Below are positions 1 to 6,937 of a stretch of 64,000 bases of DNA, in pieces. The position numbers and the translations under genes are program-made. Location: the NCBI RefSeq assembly GCF_024362785.1, contig NZ_CP093301.1, positions 4,774,001 to 4,838,000 on the forward strand, read 5' to 3'. Each line of letters begins with the position of its first letter. Within the stretch, counting starts at the first letter, position 1. The notes under the pieces were generated by a model, which was not told the origin of the DNA, ran no database searches, and saw only the letters and a list, made by a program, of their open reading frames with translations. The stretch is from Evansella sp. LMS18 (GTDB lineage Bacteria > Bacillota > Bacilli > Bacillales > Salisediminibacteriaceae).

Positions 1-1238
1 AAAATACCACCGTCGGGCATAGCTTCAATGGCGTTCTTTATCAGGTTCATAAAAACTTGTTTCAGCTGATTTTCTTCACATTGAACAATTACATCTTCAT
101 CTTTGAAGTCATAATCCAATTTAATGACAACATCCTTCAGATGAATTTCCGACTCAAGGAATTTGATGACCTTCTGCACTATGTCAATTAACCTTTTATC
201 CGATAGATCAACCGCCTGAGGTTTGGCAAGCAGCATAAACTCCCCAGCTATAAAGTTTATTCTTTCAATTTCTTCTAAAAGAAGATTATAATATGTCTTT
301 TTCTTTTCATCTTTCTCATCCGCATTCAGGAATTCCATAAAACCTTTCAGCGTAGTCAGGGGGTTTCTGATTTCATGTGCCACTCCTGCGGCAAGTTCAC
401 CGATAATTGACAGCTTTTCTGATCTTAGAAGCAGTTCCTCTGATTTTTTCTGTTCGGTTATATCATTTCGGATAGCCGCATATTGATATGGCTTGCCTGC
501 TTCATTCAAAAAAGGGACGATTGTCGTGAATACCCAGTAAAAAGAACCGTCCTTTGCCCTGTTTTTTATTTCCCCCTGCCAGACCTCTCCTTTACCGATT
601 GTACTCCAGAGATCTTTGAAGAATTCTCTGGAATGGTGTCCTGAGTTGAGTATACGGTGATCCTGCCCAATAAGCTCTTCCCTGCTGTATTTTGAAATCT
701 CGCAGAATGTATCATTCACATAAGTTATGGTGCCTTTCCTGTCAGTAATAGCTACAATAGAAGATTCGTCGAGAGCATGTTTGATAGCCTGTAACTCTTT
801 ATTGGATTTAGCTAACTTATTAAGCGTCAGTTTTAACGTTCCTTCAGTTTCCTTATTATTCGTTATATCTTTTTGGATAGATATATATTTGCAGATTTCT
901 CCGTTTTCATCTTCAAATGGAATGATTGTAGTGTGCACCCAGTAGTATGTTCCATCTTTTGCTTTGTTCTTGATCTCTCCTTCCCATACTTTTCCCCGCC
1001 TGACAATTTTCCACAGATTGCTGAAAAATTTGCGGGAGTGGAAATCCGAATTTAATATACTGTATTTTTCCCCTGTGATTTCATCTCGTCTGTATTTTGA
1101 AATTTCACAAAATCGGTCGTTTACATAGGTTATTTTCCCTGCAGGGTCGCAGACAGACACAACATTTGTCAGATCCATCGCAAAAAGCATTTCACTGCCG
1201 AGTTTATCAATCGTCATCAATTTATCCAACTGTGCCAT
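1..1238 (-). CDS. PAS-PAS sensor histidine kinase (3' part cut by window edge)
   Basis: Open frame on the minus strand from an ATG with a strong GGAGGTGAAT site just upstream to the window edge; about 412 residues are visible. Two tandem PAS domains (about 20-125 and 140-250) share near-identical phrases such as YVNDxFCEISKY, WxGEIKNxAKDGxYYWV and PFxxExG, so the second PAS looks like an internal duplication. A HisKA domain follows with H-E-I-R-N-P-L (phospho-acceptor His near residue 288), and the ATPase N-box NLIKNAIEA lies at the cut end. No membrane segment is seen, so it is probably cytoplasmic, like the sporulation or redox-sensing kinases of Bacillus. The rest of the ATPase domain lies outside the window, and no partner response regulator is visible. 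Ligand or cofactor (for example haem or FAD) cannot be told. Confidence 0.9.
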   Translation of the reverse strand, partial: MAQLDKLMTIDKLGSEMLFAMDLTNVVSVCDPAGKITYVNDRFCEISKYRRDEITGEKYSILNSDFHSRKFFSNLWKIVRRGKVWEGEIKNKAKDGTYYWVHTTIIPFEDENGEICKYISIQKDITNNKETEGTLKLTLNKLAKSNKELQAIKHALDESSIVAITDRKGTITYVNDTFCEISKYSREELIGQDHRILNSGHHSREFFKDLWSTIGKGEVWQGEIKNRAKDGSFYWVFTTIVPFLNEAGKPYQYAAIRNDITEQKKSEELLLRSEKLSIIGELAAGVAHEIRNPLTTLKGFMEFLNADEKDEKKKTYYNLLLEEIERINFIAGEFMLLAKPQAVDLSDKRLIDIVQKVIKFLESEIHLKDVVIKLDYDFKDEDVIVQCEENQLKQVFMNLIKNAIEAMPDGGI

Positions 1239-1263
1239 TCACCTCCGAAAAAATTCAGCTATT

Positions 1264-1517
1264 TGAATGAATTTGATATATAGACTTTGCATAAAAAAAG
1301 ACGAACATTATTTTTCGATTGCAGCGTAAGACGGCGACTCTGACGGGAAAGGCGCGAGCTGAAAATCCATTTTAGACGGCGTTCAGCCGGAAAAAATTAG
1401 TTGAAGCCGTGCCCGCAGAACGCGTCCGTCAGTAGCGTAAATCGAACAACAAAGTAACATTTGAAGATAATGTTCTTATTAATGATGGTAATTTTGAATT
1501 ATGAAATTGATTCATTT
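1264..1517 (+). repeat. Dispersed palindromic repeat, copy 1 (short form)
   Basis: This gene-free stretch carries a repeat also found at 28.1 kb (inverted), 55.8 kb (long form), 58.9 kb (truncated, inverted) and 6.09 kb (one end only). It starts with ATAGACTTTGCATAAAA and GACGAACATTA, has a GC-rich core containing GAAGCCGTGCCCGCAGAACG, and ends with CGAACAACAAAGTAAC and GATAATGTTC. The two ends are imperfect inverted repeats (GAACATTAT plus a CGATT block on each side). No open frame is conserved between copies. Confidence 0.8.
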
Positions 1518-1602
1518 ACTAAACGATTTAAGTTTTACAAATTTTGCCAGAAAAGTTTTTGCCATGATATAATAAAAGAAATTTATTCTTCCAGGAGGTC
1601 AT

Positions 1603-1896
1603 ATGATGAAACTTCCTGCCTGCTGGTGCTGCCAGTACAAATTTGCGTGGAAAGAGCTGTTATTTTTCCTGGGGCCCAAAAAATGCCCGGTCTGTAAAGA
1701 AAAACAATTTGTAACTGCAAAGAAAAGGCTCCAGGCAGCATGGTCCAGCCCTGTTACAGTTATTCTCATGTTTATATTCCTGCATCTTTTTTCTTTCCCT
1801 ACAGCGATTTTGCTTGGAGTATTCGTTCTGATAATAGGCATTACCCTGAGTCCTTTTTGTTATGAATTTACAAATGAGCAGGAGCCATTGTTTTAG
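1603..1896 (+). CDS. Small CxxC-CxxC membrane protein (cxxc_20_cxxc type)
   Basis: 97 residues. The N-terminus has two zinc-finger-like pairs, C-W-C-C near residues 7-10 and C-P-V-C near 28-31, separated by about 20 residues with a central W. Two hydrophobic segments follow (about 49-65 and 68-85). This layout matches the small Firmicute family named for its CxxC-20-CxxC pattern; the function is unknown. AGGAGG sits just upstream of two adjacent ATG codons, and a likely promoter (TTGCCA, 18-nt spacer, TATAAT at 1568-1573) precedes it. It stands alone between a repeat and a convergent gene. Confidence 0.75.
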   Translation: MMKLPACWCCQYKFAWKELLFFLGPKKCPVCKEKQFVTAKKRLQAAWSSPVTVILMFIFLHLFSFPTAILLGVFVLIIGITLSPFCYEFTNEQEPLF

Positions 1897-1938
1897 GGGA
1901 TGAATTTTAGAGGGGAACCCTTTCTTTGCTGCAAGGTA

Positions 1939-3006
1939 TCAGCTGTAAATAATACGGGCAGCCTGCTCCATTATATCGTTAATAATCTCCTTAGCCGATT
2001 GTTCTTCCTTTATCATTCTTATCCCCTGCCCGGACCAGAGCGATAAATATTCTTTGTTCCCCTGCTTTTTTGCGGCTTTTCGAATTTCACCTGTTACATT
2101 ATTTTGTCCAGGATATTTTAACGGTTTGATATTTTGCCCAGAATGCAGTTCTGTGAATTCATTTTTCACTGCTCTTGCCGGTCTGCCGGAAAAACTTTTT
2201 GTAATAGTCGTACTGTCTTCGTCTGCTTCAAGAAGTGCTTGTTTATACGCCTCGTCTGTTCCGCTTTCCGCCGCATGTAAAAACCTTGTGCCTAACTGTA
2301 CCCCTGCTGCTCCTAATACCATGGAAGCGGCAAGGCCTCTTCCGTCCATAATCCCTCCTGCCGCAACTACAGGCAGCTCCACTGCATCAGCAACCTGAGG
2401 AACCAGTGACATCGTACCTACGAGAGAACCATCAGTATCTGAAACCTGGAAAGTACCCCTGTGTCCTCCAGCGTCACTTCCTTGTGCCACTATTATATCT
2501 GCCCCTGCTTTTGCAGCTTGTATCGCTTCGTTAACATTCGTTACCATTGTTATAACCTTTTGCTTATTATGTTTGGCAACAGTAAATTCTTCCTGAGAAA
2601 GAAGCCCAAAAGTCGTCGAAAGTACAGGTATTTCTTCTTCCAGAAGTACTTGAAATTGTTTCTTCGAATAATCAGCAGACCCAAAATCCCCGATGCCTGG
2701 ACGGATTCCAAGAGCTTCGTAAACAGAGGCATATTTTTCCTGGACTTCCGCTGTTCTGCTGTCCGAATCCGCTAACTCCGCTTTGAAAATATTAACGGCG
2801 AAAGGCCTCTCTGTCAGTTTCTTTATTTTTCTTATCTCCACTCTCGTAGCTTCTGGTGTCAGATAGCCCGCGGCGAGGACTCCTAGCCCCCCAGCATTCG
2901 AAACAGCAGCAACCAGCTCCGGAGTTGTGATACCACCAGCCATGGGAGCCTGAATGATGGGGTATTTAATCTCTAGTTCCTTGCAAAGTTCTGTATAAAG
3001 ATTCAT
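1939..3006 (-). CDS. Nitronate monooxygenase / FabK-like FMN enzyme
   Basis: 355 residues, a TIM-barrel flavoenzyme of the 2-nitropropane dioxygenase family. Visible marks are QAPMAGG at residues 19-25 (FMN phosphate end of the barrel), AQGSDAGGHRG at 174-184 with the putative catalytic His182, AAGGI at 215-219 and GAAGVQLGTRFL at 232-243. These enzymes oxidise alkyl nitronates; the related FabK reduces enoyl-ACP, and sequence alone does not separate the two firmly. No fatty-acid genes are nearby, which favours the nitronate role. AAGGAG precedes the ATG. It is followed by a separate minus-strand cxxc gene region and appears to be a single-gene unit. Confidence 0.85.
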   Translation of the reverse strand: MNLYTELCKELEIKYPIIQAPMAGGITTPELVAAVSNAGGLGVLAAGYLTPEATRVEIRKIKKLTERPFAVNIFKAELADSDSRTAEVQEKYASVYEALGIRPGIGDFGSADYSKKQFQVLLEEEIPVLSTTFGLLSQEEFTVAKHNKQKVITMVTNVNEAIQAAKAGADIIVAQGSDAGGHRGTFQVSDTDGSLVGTMSLVPQVADAVELPVVAAGGIMDGRGLAASMVLGAAGVQLGTRFLHAAESGTDEAYKQALLEADEDSTTITKSFSGRPARAVKNEFTELHSGQNIKPLKYPGQNNVTGEIRKAAKKQGNKEYLSLWSGQGIRMIKEEQSAKEIINDIMEQAARIIYS

Positions 3007-3216
3007 TATGAGAATACTCCTTTTATATGGTGTTGATTTCTAAATCAGATAAGAAATTTGTAGTTTTTATACATAAAAATGTCTCCATTCCCATGAATGG
3101 GCTTAAGAGAGTGTCTATTGAAATTCCATTAGTGCACCTTCCCTATCTTCTTGCTTCATTCTAAAAATCCCTTTCTTTTTTAAAAATTCAAATACTTTTT
3201 TCTGAATATAGTAAAA

Positions 3217-3241
3217 AAAGCACCCCGCAATATGCGGAATG
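3217..3241 (-). terminator. Rho-independent terminator after the FrnE-like gene
   Basis: On the minus strand AGCATTCCGC and GCGGGGTGCT form a stem with a short loop, followed by a run of seven T. Confidence 0.75.
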
Positions 3242-3254
3242 CTAATGGATATTG

Positions 3255-3839
3255 TTAATTCTCTTCGACGAGTTTCACCAATGCTTCATAAGGCTGAGCG
3301 CCCATGACCCCACGGTTTCCAGAGACGAAACAAGGAACTGCTGTGATGCCAATCTGCTGTGCTTCTTCATGATCAGCCAGCACCTCTTGTTCATACTCTC
3401 TTGATTCCAGCGCCTGCCGGAAATCCTCTTCATCAAGGCCCAAATCTGATGCAATTTGTGCCAGTGTATCAATATCATTAATATTTTTATTCTGCTGGAA
3501 CTGAGCTTTAAAAACCGCCTCATGATATTCATGCGCACGGCCGTTCTTCTCAGCAAACTTAGCTCCTTCAAGTGCACGTCTGGAATGTTTACTCTTGTCA
3601 TTCCAGTGCATTTCAAGACCATATTGCTCAGCCATCATCTGAACGTTTTTCTTCGCCTGTTCATAATACCCATCCGGCATCTTCGGCGGTTCCATCCCTT
3701 CCGGACGAAGTTCAAACGCCTTCCATTCTACCTCTGCGTTTTTTTCCTTAACCAACTGGTTAAGCGGGACTGTCCCGATAAAACAAAACGGTCAAAGGAA
3801 GTCGCTGTATATGATGATTTTTTTCCTTTCTTCACTCAT
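3255..3839 (-). CDS. FrnE/DsbA-family thiol oxidoreductase with in-frame UGA at the catalytic Cys (UxxC)
   Basis: The intact downstream frame covers 166 codons, but the family's N-terminal strand and CxxC site are encoded upstream in the same frame. From an ATG at 3839 (AGAGGTG site upstream) the protein reads IYSDFL-[UGA]-PFCFIG, then VEWKAFELRPEG, 194 codons in all. The UGA (3792-3794) sits exactly where the first Cys of the C-P-F-C active site belongs; the resolving Cys19 is kept, as is the cis-Pro loop (TAVPCF, Pro169). No other stop or frameshift is present. This is what a selenocysteine (UxxC) enzyme would look like, but a TGC/TGT to TGA nonsense mutation would look the same. Two perfect hairpins lie just downstream (3765-3777 and 3747-3764). 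No sel genes or tRNA-Sec occur in this window. The family is right with high confidence; whether it is a functional selenoprotein is open. Confidence 0.75.
3747..3777 (-). promoter_or_regulatory. Two adjacent perfect hairpins 3' of the UGA (possible bacterial SECIS)
   Basis: In the mRNA sense, CGGGA-CAG-TCCCG (14 nt after the UGA) is followed directly by CTTAACC-AGTT-GGTTAAG, a 7-bp stem with loop AGTT starting 34 nt after the UGA. Bacterial SECIS elements are stem-loops roughly 16-37 nt downstream of the UGA with a G early in the apical loop; the second hairpin fits that rule and the first does so poorly. Both lie in coding sequence. Confidence 0.35.
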
Positions 3840-3877
3840 CTCGGCACCTCTTCTAATCCCCTCCACATCCGGGGAAA

Positions 3878-4813
3878 TTATTTTACTTTAATGACAATTT
3901 TGCCTCTTGCGTGGTGGGTTTCGCTCAATTCATGGGCATCCTGGACGCCTGCTTCACTGAATTCAAAGGTACTTCCCACTATTGGCTGAAGCTGGCCTTT
4001 ATTGTATAACTCAGCAAGCTCTTCCAGCTGTGCCCCGTTTTCCTGAAGCCAGTGAAAACCTGCAGTTACGCCAGATTTTTTCGCTTCTTCTTTATCAGGA
4101 GGATTGACTATAGAAATTAATTTAGCATCTTTCTTTAAAACTTCATAACTTTTTGATTGTATCTCTCCTCCGAGGGAATCGAGAACAAAATCAAAATCTT
4201 GTAATATTTCATTGAAATTCTCGTTTTGGTAATTAATAACCTGATCCGCCCCAAGGGACCGTACAAATTCTTCATTCTTCCCGCTCGCTGTTGTGGCAAC
4301 GTAAGCACCAAGGCTCCTTGCGATTTGAAGGGCGTAAATACCGACGCCGCCTGCGCCAGCGTGAACAAGCACCTTATCTCCTTCCTGTACTTTTCCCAGG
4401 TCAACAAGGCACTGATAAGCAGTCAATCCGGCAAGAGGAATTGCCGATGCTTCTTCAAAGCTCATTTTTTCAGGCATTTTTGCCAGCTTGTCCACATCCA
4501 CTGCAGTAAATTCCGCGTAAGTTCCGTTTTTTGTTGTTGCCGGCCTTGTAAAAACACGGTCCCCTGTTTTAAATTCCGATACATTCGAGCCTGTTTCTGC
4601 TACAACGCCTGCCGCATCCCATCCGAGGATAATCGGAAATTCAAAAGGAAACATCTCCTTTAAGTATCCTTCCCGCATCTTCCAGTCGATAGGATTTACA
4701 GAGGTAGCATGAATTTCCAGAAGTACCTGGTCTTCCCCTATTTGTGGTTTTTCAACATTCCGCTCTTTCAGCTGTTCTCTTCCGCCATAATTATCAATGA
4801 CTATCGCTTTCAT
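3878..4813 (-). CDS. NADP-dependent quinone oxidoreductase-like (MDR family)
   Basis: 311 residues, shorter than classical zinc alcohol dehydrogenases and without their catalytic and structural zinc cysteines, as in quinone reductases. The GroES-like N-terminus contains SVNPIDWKMREG (about 38-49) and GWDAAGVV (about 64-71). The Rossmann domain has AGAGGVG at 152-158. The expected reaction is NAD(P)H-dependent reduction of a quinone or enone; the substrate is unknown. GGAGGC precedes the ATG. It sits between the FrnE-like gene and an SDR gene on the same strand with gaps of about 25-40 bp, so the three may form a small redox operon. Confidence 0.85.
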   Translation of the reverse strand: MKAIVIDNYGGREQLKERNVEKPQIGEDQVLLEIHATSVNPIDWKMREGYLKEMFPFEFPIILGWDAAGVVAETGSNVSEFKTGDRVFTRPATTKNGTYAEFTAVDVDKLAKMPEKMSFEEASAIPLAGLTAYQCLVDLGKVQEGDKVLVHAGAGGVGIYALQIARSLGAYVATTASGKNEEFVRSLGADQVINYQNENFNEILQDFDFVLDSLGGEIQSKSYEVLKKDAKLISIVNPPDKEEAKKSGVTAGFHWLQENGAQLEELAELYNKGQLQPIVGSTFEFSEAGVQDAHELSETHHARGKIVIKVK

Positions 4814-4837
4814 AGTTGCCTCCTAAAAAAGATAAAA

Positions 4838-5482
4838 TTATATATCTCTTACTGCTTCTCCTATCGGCTGGTCGCCGGAAACGAGATCGAACCCTTTATT
4901 GAAGGTATTTCTCGCATCAAGGGTATAAAAGATAGTTTCTGCAACATCTTCCCGTGGAATTGATGCCCGTTCCAGGTTTTCCCCTGCCATGATTGTTCCT
5001 TCCCCCTTATCGTTCGTAAGCCCTCCAGGCCGGACGATTGTATAGGTAAGTCTGCTCAGTTCAAGCATCCTGTCTGCATAATGTTTCGCAGCAAAATATG
5101 GTTTTATCTGATCGCTCCAGTTTTCCCGGTTGTGTGCCTGGATTGCGCTGACCTGAACATAACGCATTACTCCAGCCCTTTCTGCCGCTTCTATAGTTTT
5201 TCCGGCACCGTCAAGATCAATGAGTAATGTTTTGTCAGGGCCTGTATGTCCTCCGGATCCTGCAGTGAATACCACTGCATCACAGCCTTCAGCGGCGTTG
5301 GCGATGTCTTCCACACTTCCTTCAAGATCCGCCAGCGCTGTTTCTACACCCTGGTTTTTAAACTCTTCTGCCTGTTCTTCTTTTCTGACCATCGCGCGCA
5401 CTGTATGTTTTTCACTTTCCTGTAATAACGTTACCAGGTGTCTGCCAATCTGCCCGTTTGCACCAACAACTAATACTTTCAT
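4838..5482 (-). CDS. Atypical SDR / NAD(P)-binding NmrA-like protein
   Basis: 214 residues. The N-terminal dinucleotide motif GANGQIG (7-13) comes directly after the first strand, typical of the NmrA/YhfK type of atypical short-chain dehydrogenases. ADLEG (about 52-56) and VVFTAGSGG (about 70-78) are the usual conserved strands, and VRPGGLTNDKGEG is near 150-162. There is no clear YxxxK pair in the classical position (a YFAAKHYAD stretch is near 130). It may bind NADP as a sensor or act as a reductase. AAAGGAG precedes the ATG. It is likely co-transcribed with the quinone-reductase-like gene downstream. Confidence 0.8.
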   Translation of the reverse strand: MKVLVVGANGQIGRHLVTLLQESEKHTVRAMVRKEEQAEEFKNQGVETALADLEGSVEDIANAAEGCDAVVFTAGSGGHTGPDKTLLIDLDGAGKTIEAAERAGVMRYVQVSAIQAHNRENWSDQIKPYFAAKHYADRMLELSRLTYTIVRPGGLTNDKGEGTIMAGENLERASIPREDVAETIFYTLDARNTFNKGFDLVSGDQPIGEAVRDI

Positions 5483-5626
5483 ATGATCAGACTCCTTTTC
5501 CTTTTAGTTTGGGTTGTATTATGACACTGTCATTATTCCTTAGCAAACAATTTGTTTGCCATATATTTTACTGAGATAATATTCCCTTTTTGAGTGTAAT
5601 CAATCGTCTATATCACTAAAAATAAA

Positions 5627-5660
5627 AGCACACTTAGTTTCAGGAAAAACTAAGTGTGCT
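5627..5660 (-). terminator. Terminator downstream of the spoVIF-like gene
   Basis: Perfect stem AGCACACTTAG / CTAAGTGTGCT around a loop of about 12 nt. On the minus strand it is followed by a T-rich stretch. Confidence 0.75.
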
Positions 5661-5673
5661 AAGGGAGCAGAAT

Positions 5674-5934
5674 TTATTTTTTCTTATTCATCATCTTTGT
5701 TATTGTATCCATGTTTATTTTACCAGGGTCGCTTATAATTGCTTTTACAAGCTCATCCTCTTTTTTCTTCGGGACAGGTTTATTGGCTATCTGTCCGACT
5801 TTCCGGATGATCTCCCTAACAGTCTTCTCATCTTTAAAGTTTGCCCCCTTAATAGAGTCTGCCAGTTTAAAGATTTCAGCCATATTCACACCTGATTTTT
5901 TCTCTATATTTTTAAAGACTTTATCAAAACCCAT
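5674..5934 (-). CDS. spoVIF: Stage VI sporulation protein F-like
   Basis: 86 residues, mostly helical and Lys-rich, with no signal peptide or membrane segment. The phrases FKDEKTVREIIRKVGQIANKPVPKKKEDELVKAII and ITKMMNKKK match my memory of SpoVIF (YjcC), a small late mother-cell protein needed for spore coat assembly. Length (about 87 in B. subtilis) and the basic C-terminus agree. The ribosome site AAAGGAGG is strong, and an 11-bp inverted repeat (5945-5955 and 6033-6043) could pair the leader with it. Single-gene unit with its own terminator. Confidence 0.75.
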   Translation of the reverse strand: MGFDKVFKNIEKKSGVNMAEIFKLADSIKGANFKDEKTVREIIRKVGQIANKPVPKKKEDELVKAIISDPGKINMDTITKMMNKKK

Positions 5935-6084
5935 ACTTAACCTCCTTTCAGCCGCTGGTTATACTCAATTAAGCCTTCTTCCTGTACTGGCTCAGAAAAC
6001 TAAGCATTTAGGACGACTTATAATAGATGTATGCGGCTGAAAGTTAATTGGCTGGGTACGAGTCCCGTAAAAATCAACTTTAAA

Positions 6085-6114
6085 TATACAAAGTCTATAT
6101 ATGAAATTCATTCA
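6085..6114 (-). repeat. End fragment of the dispersed palindromic repeat
   Basis: ACAAAGTCTATATATGAAAT followed by TCATTCA matches the outer end of the copies at 1.3 kb and 28.3 kb; the rest of the element is absent. It lies between spoVIF and the YjzC-like pseudogene. Confidence 0.6.
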
Positions 6115-6126
6115 TAGTTTAAAAAA

Positions 6127-6155
6127 ATCCCTTCTGCGAATTGCACAGAAGGGAT
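6127..6155 (-). terminator. Terminator of the YjzC-like locus
   Basis: ATCCCTTCTG / CAGAAGGGAT stem with a short loop; an A-rich run to its left gives T residues on the minus strand. Confidence 0.7.
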
Positions 6156-6174
6156 GACATGTTAATTTTTCCTG

Positions 6175-6353
6175 TTAAGCTCTTATCCAGTAAGCAGCAT
6201 CCTGATCTCCTGGAGATGGAGGGAACTGATCACCTTCCTGGAGGGAGATTTCTTCAATGACTCCGCTTGGCGAACCTCCATTAACTAATTTGTCTACTTA
6301 TATTTTCCTGTTTCAGGAGCTTTTTCACCAGTTTTGAATTTATCTTTCGCCAT
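6175..6353 (-). pseudogene. YjzC-like small protein, frameshifted
   Basis: A good AAAGGAGG site and ATG open a frame reading AKDKFKTGEKAPETGKYK, then stop at once (TAG). The family sequence continues in another frame as DKLVNGGSPSGVIEE and, after EISLQEGDQFPP, ends in DAAYWIRA and a stop. This is the layout of YjzC-type proteins (KTGxxAPxxGxY ... PLxxGxxFPP ... AYW). The span is 179 nt, one short of 60 codons, so loss of a single base near 6297 (for example one G of an AAGGTAGAC) explains it. It may be a true pseudogene or a one-base assembly error. Confidence 0.7.
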
Positions 6354-6459
6354 GGCTATCTTCCTCCTTTTGTGGATTTAATGTTGAAATACCACATTCG
6401 AATGAAGAAAAAACCTCCCAAGGAAAAAATGCGCCATAAGGATTAACAGACAGCCCCTG

Positions 6460-6903
6460 TCAGTCGCCCCCTGCATCTTCCTTATACTTTAAATTCAAAC
6501 TGGAAAACCCTTCGGGATGTCCGAAACCATCCTGCCTCACTTCCCCATTACGGCCAACGAAATAATAGTACGTTACCTCTGCTTCGTCTGAGAAGGAAAC
6601 ATTTAAGTAGTAAGGGTTAATGTGTGCCATTTCAACATTTCTGTGGTCTATGTTCGTTATTTCCCATTTTGCCTCCGGATATTTTTCGACCAGATACTCT
6701 TCCAGCAGCTCTGTCCTTTCCGATATTTGATAATCGACCCAGTATGGTCTTCCAATAAAGAAGACCAATACTGCCGCAACAGTGAAAAATGTGGCCAGTA
6801 CACCAGTTTTTCTCCACTTTCCGTTTAAAAAGAAAGTAATGAGCAACGGGATAGAAATAATAACAGCAGCCAGCAAAAGTTCATAATACAGGGTTGGTCG
6901 CAT
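6460..6903 (-). CDS. Hypothetical two-TM membrane protein
   Basis: 147 residues. Two hydrophobic segments (about 8-26 and 34-51) are followed by a soluble C-terminal part of about 95 residues rich in Tyr and acidic residues (AEVTYYYFVGRNGEVRQDG). I do not recognise a named family; the soluble part resembles small extracytoplasmic domains of unknown function in Bacilli. GGGGG precedes the ATG. It lies 34 bp downstream of an MFS transporter on the same strand and may be co-transcribed with it. Confidence 0.6.
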   Translation of the reverse strand: MRPTLYYELLLAAVIISIPLLITFFLNGKWRKTGVLATFFTVAAVLVFFIGRPYWVDYQISERTELLEEYLVEKYPEAKWEITNIDHRNVEMAHINPYYLNVSFSDEAEVTYYYFVGRNGEVRQDGFGHPEGFSSLNLKYKEDAGGD

Positions 6904-6937
6904 CGGAAGCCCCCTCAGGAAAATAAAAATACAACGT

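Noticed and set aside
1599-1841. Minus-strand 80-codon frame opposite the CxxC protein
   Set aside because: Shadow of the plus-strand gene, which has the ribosome site and family pattern.
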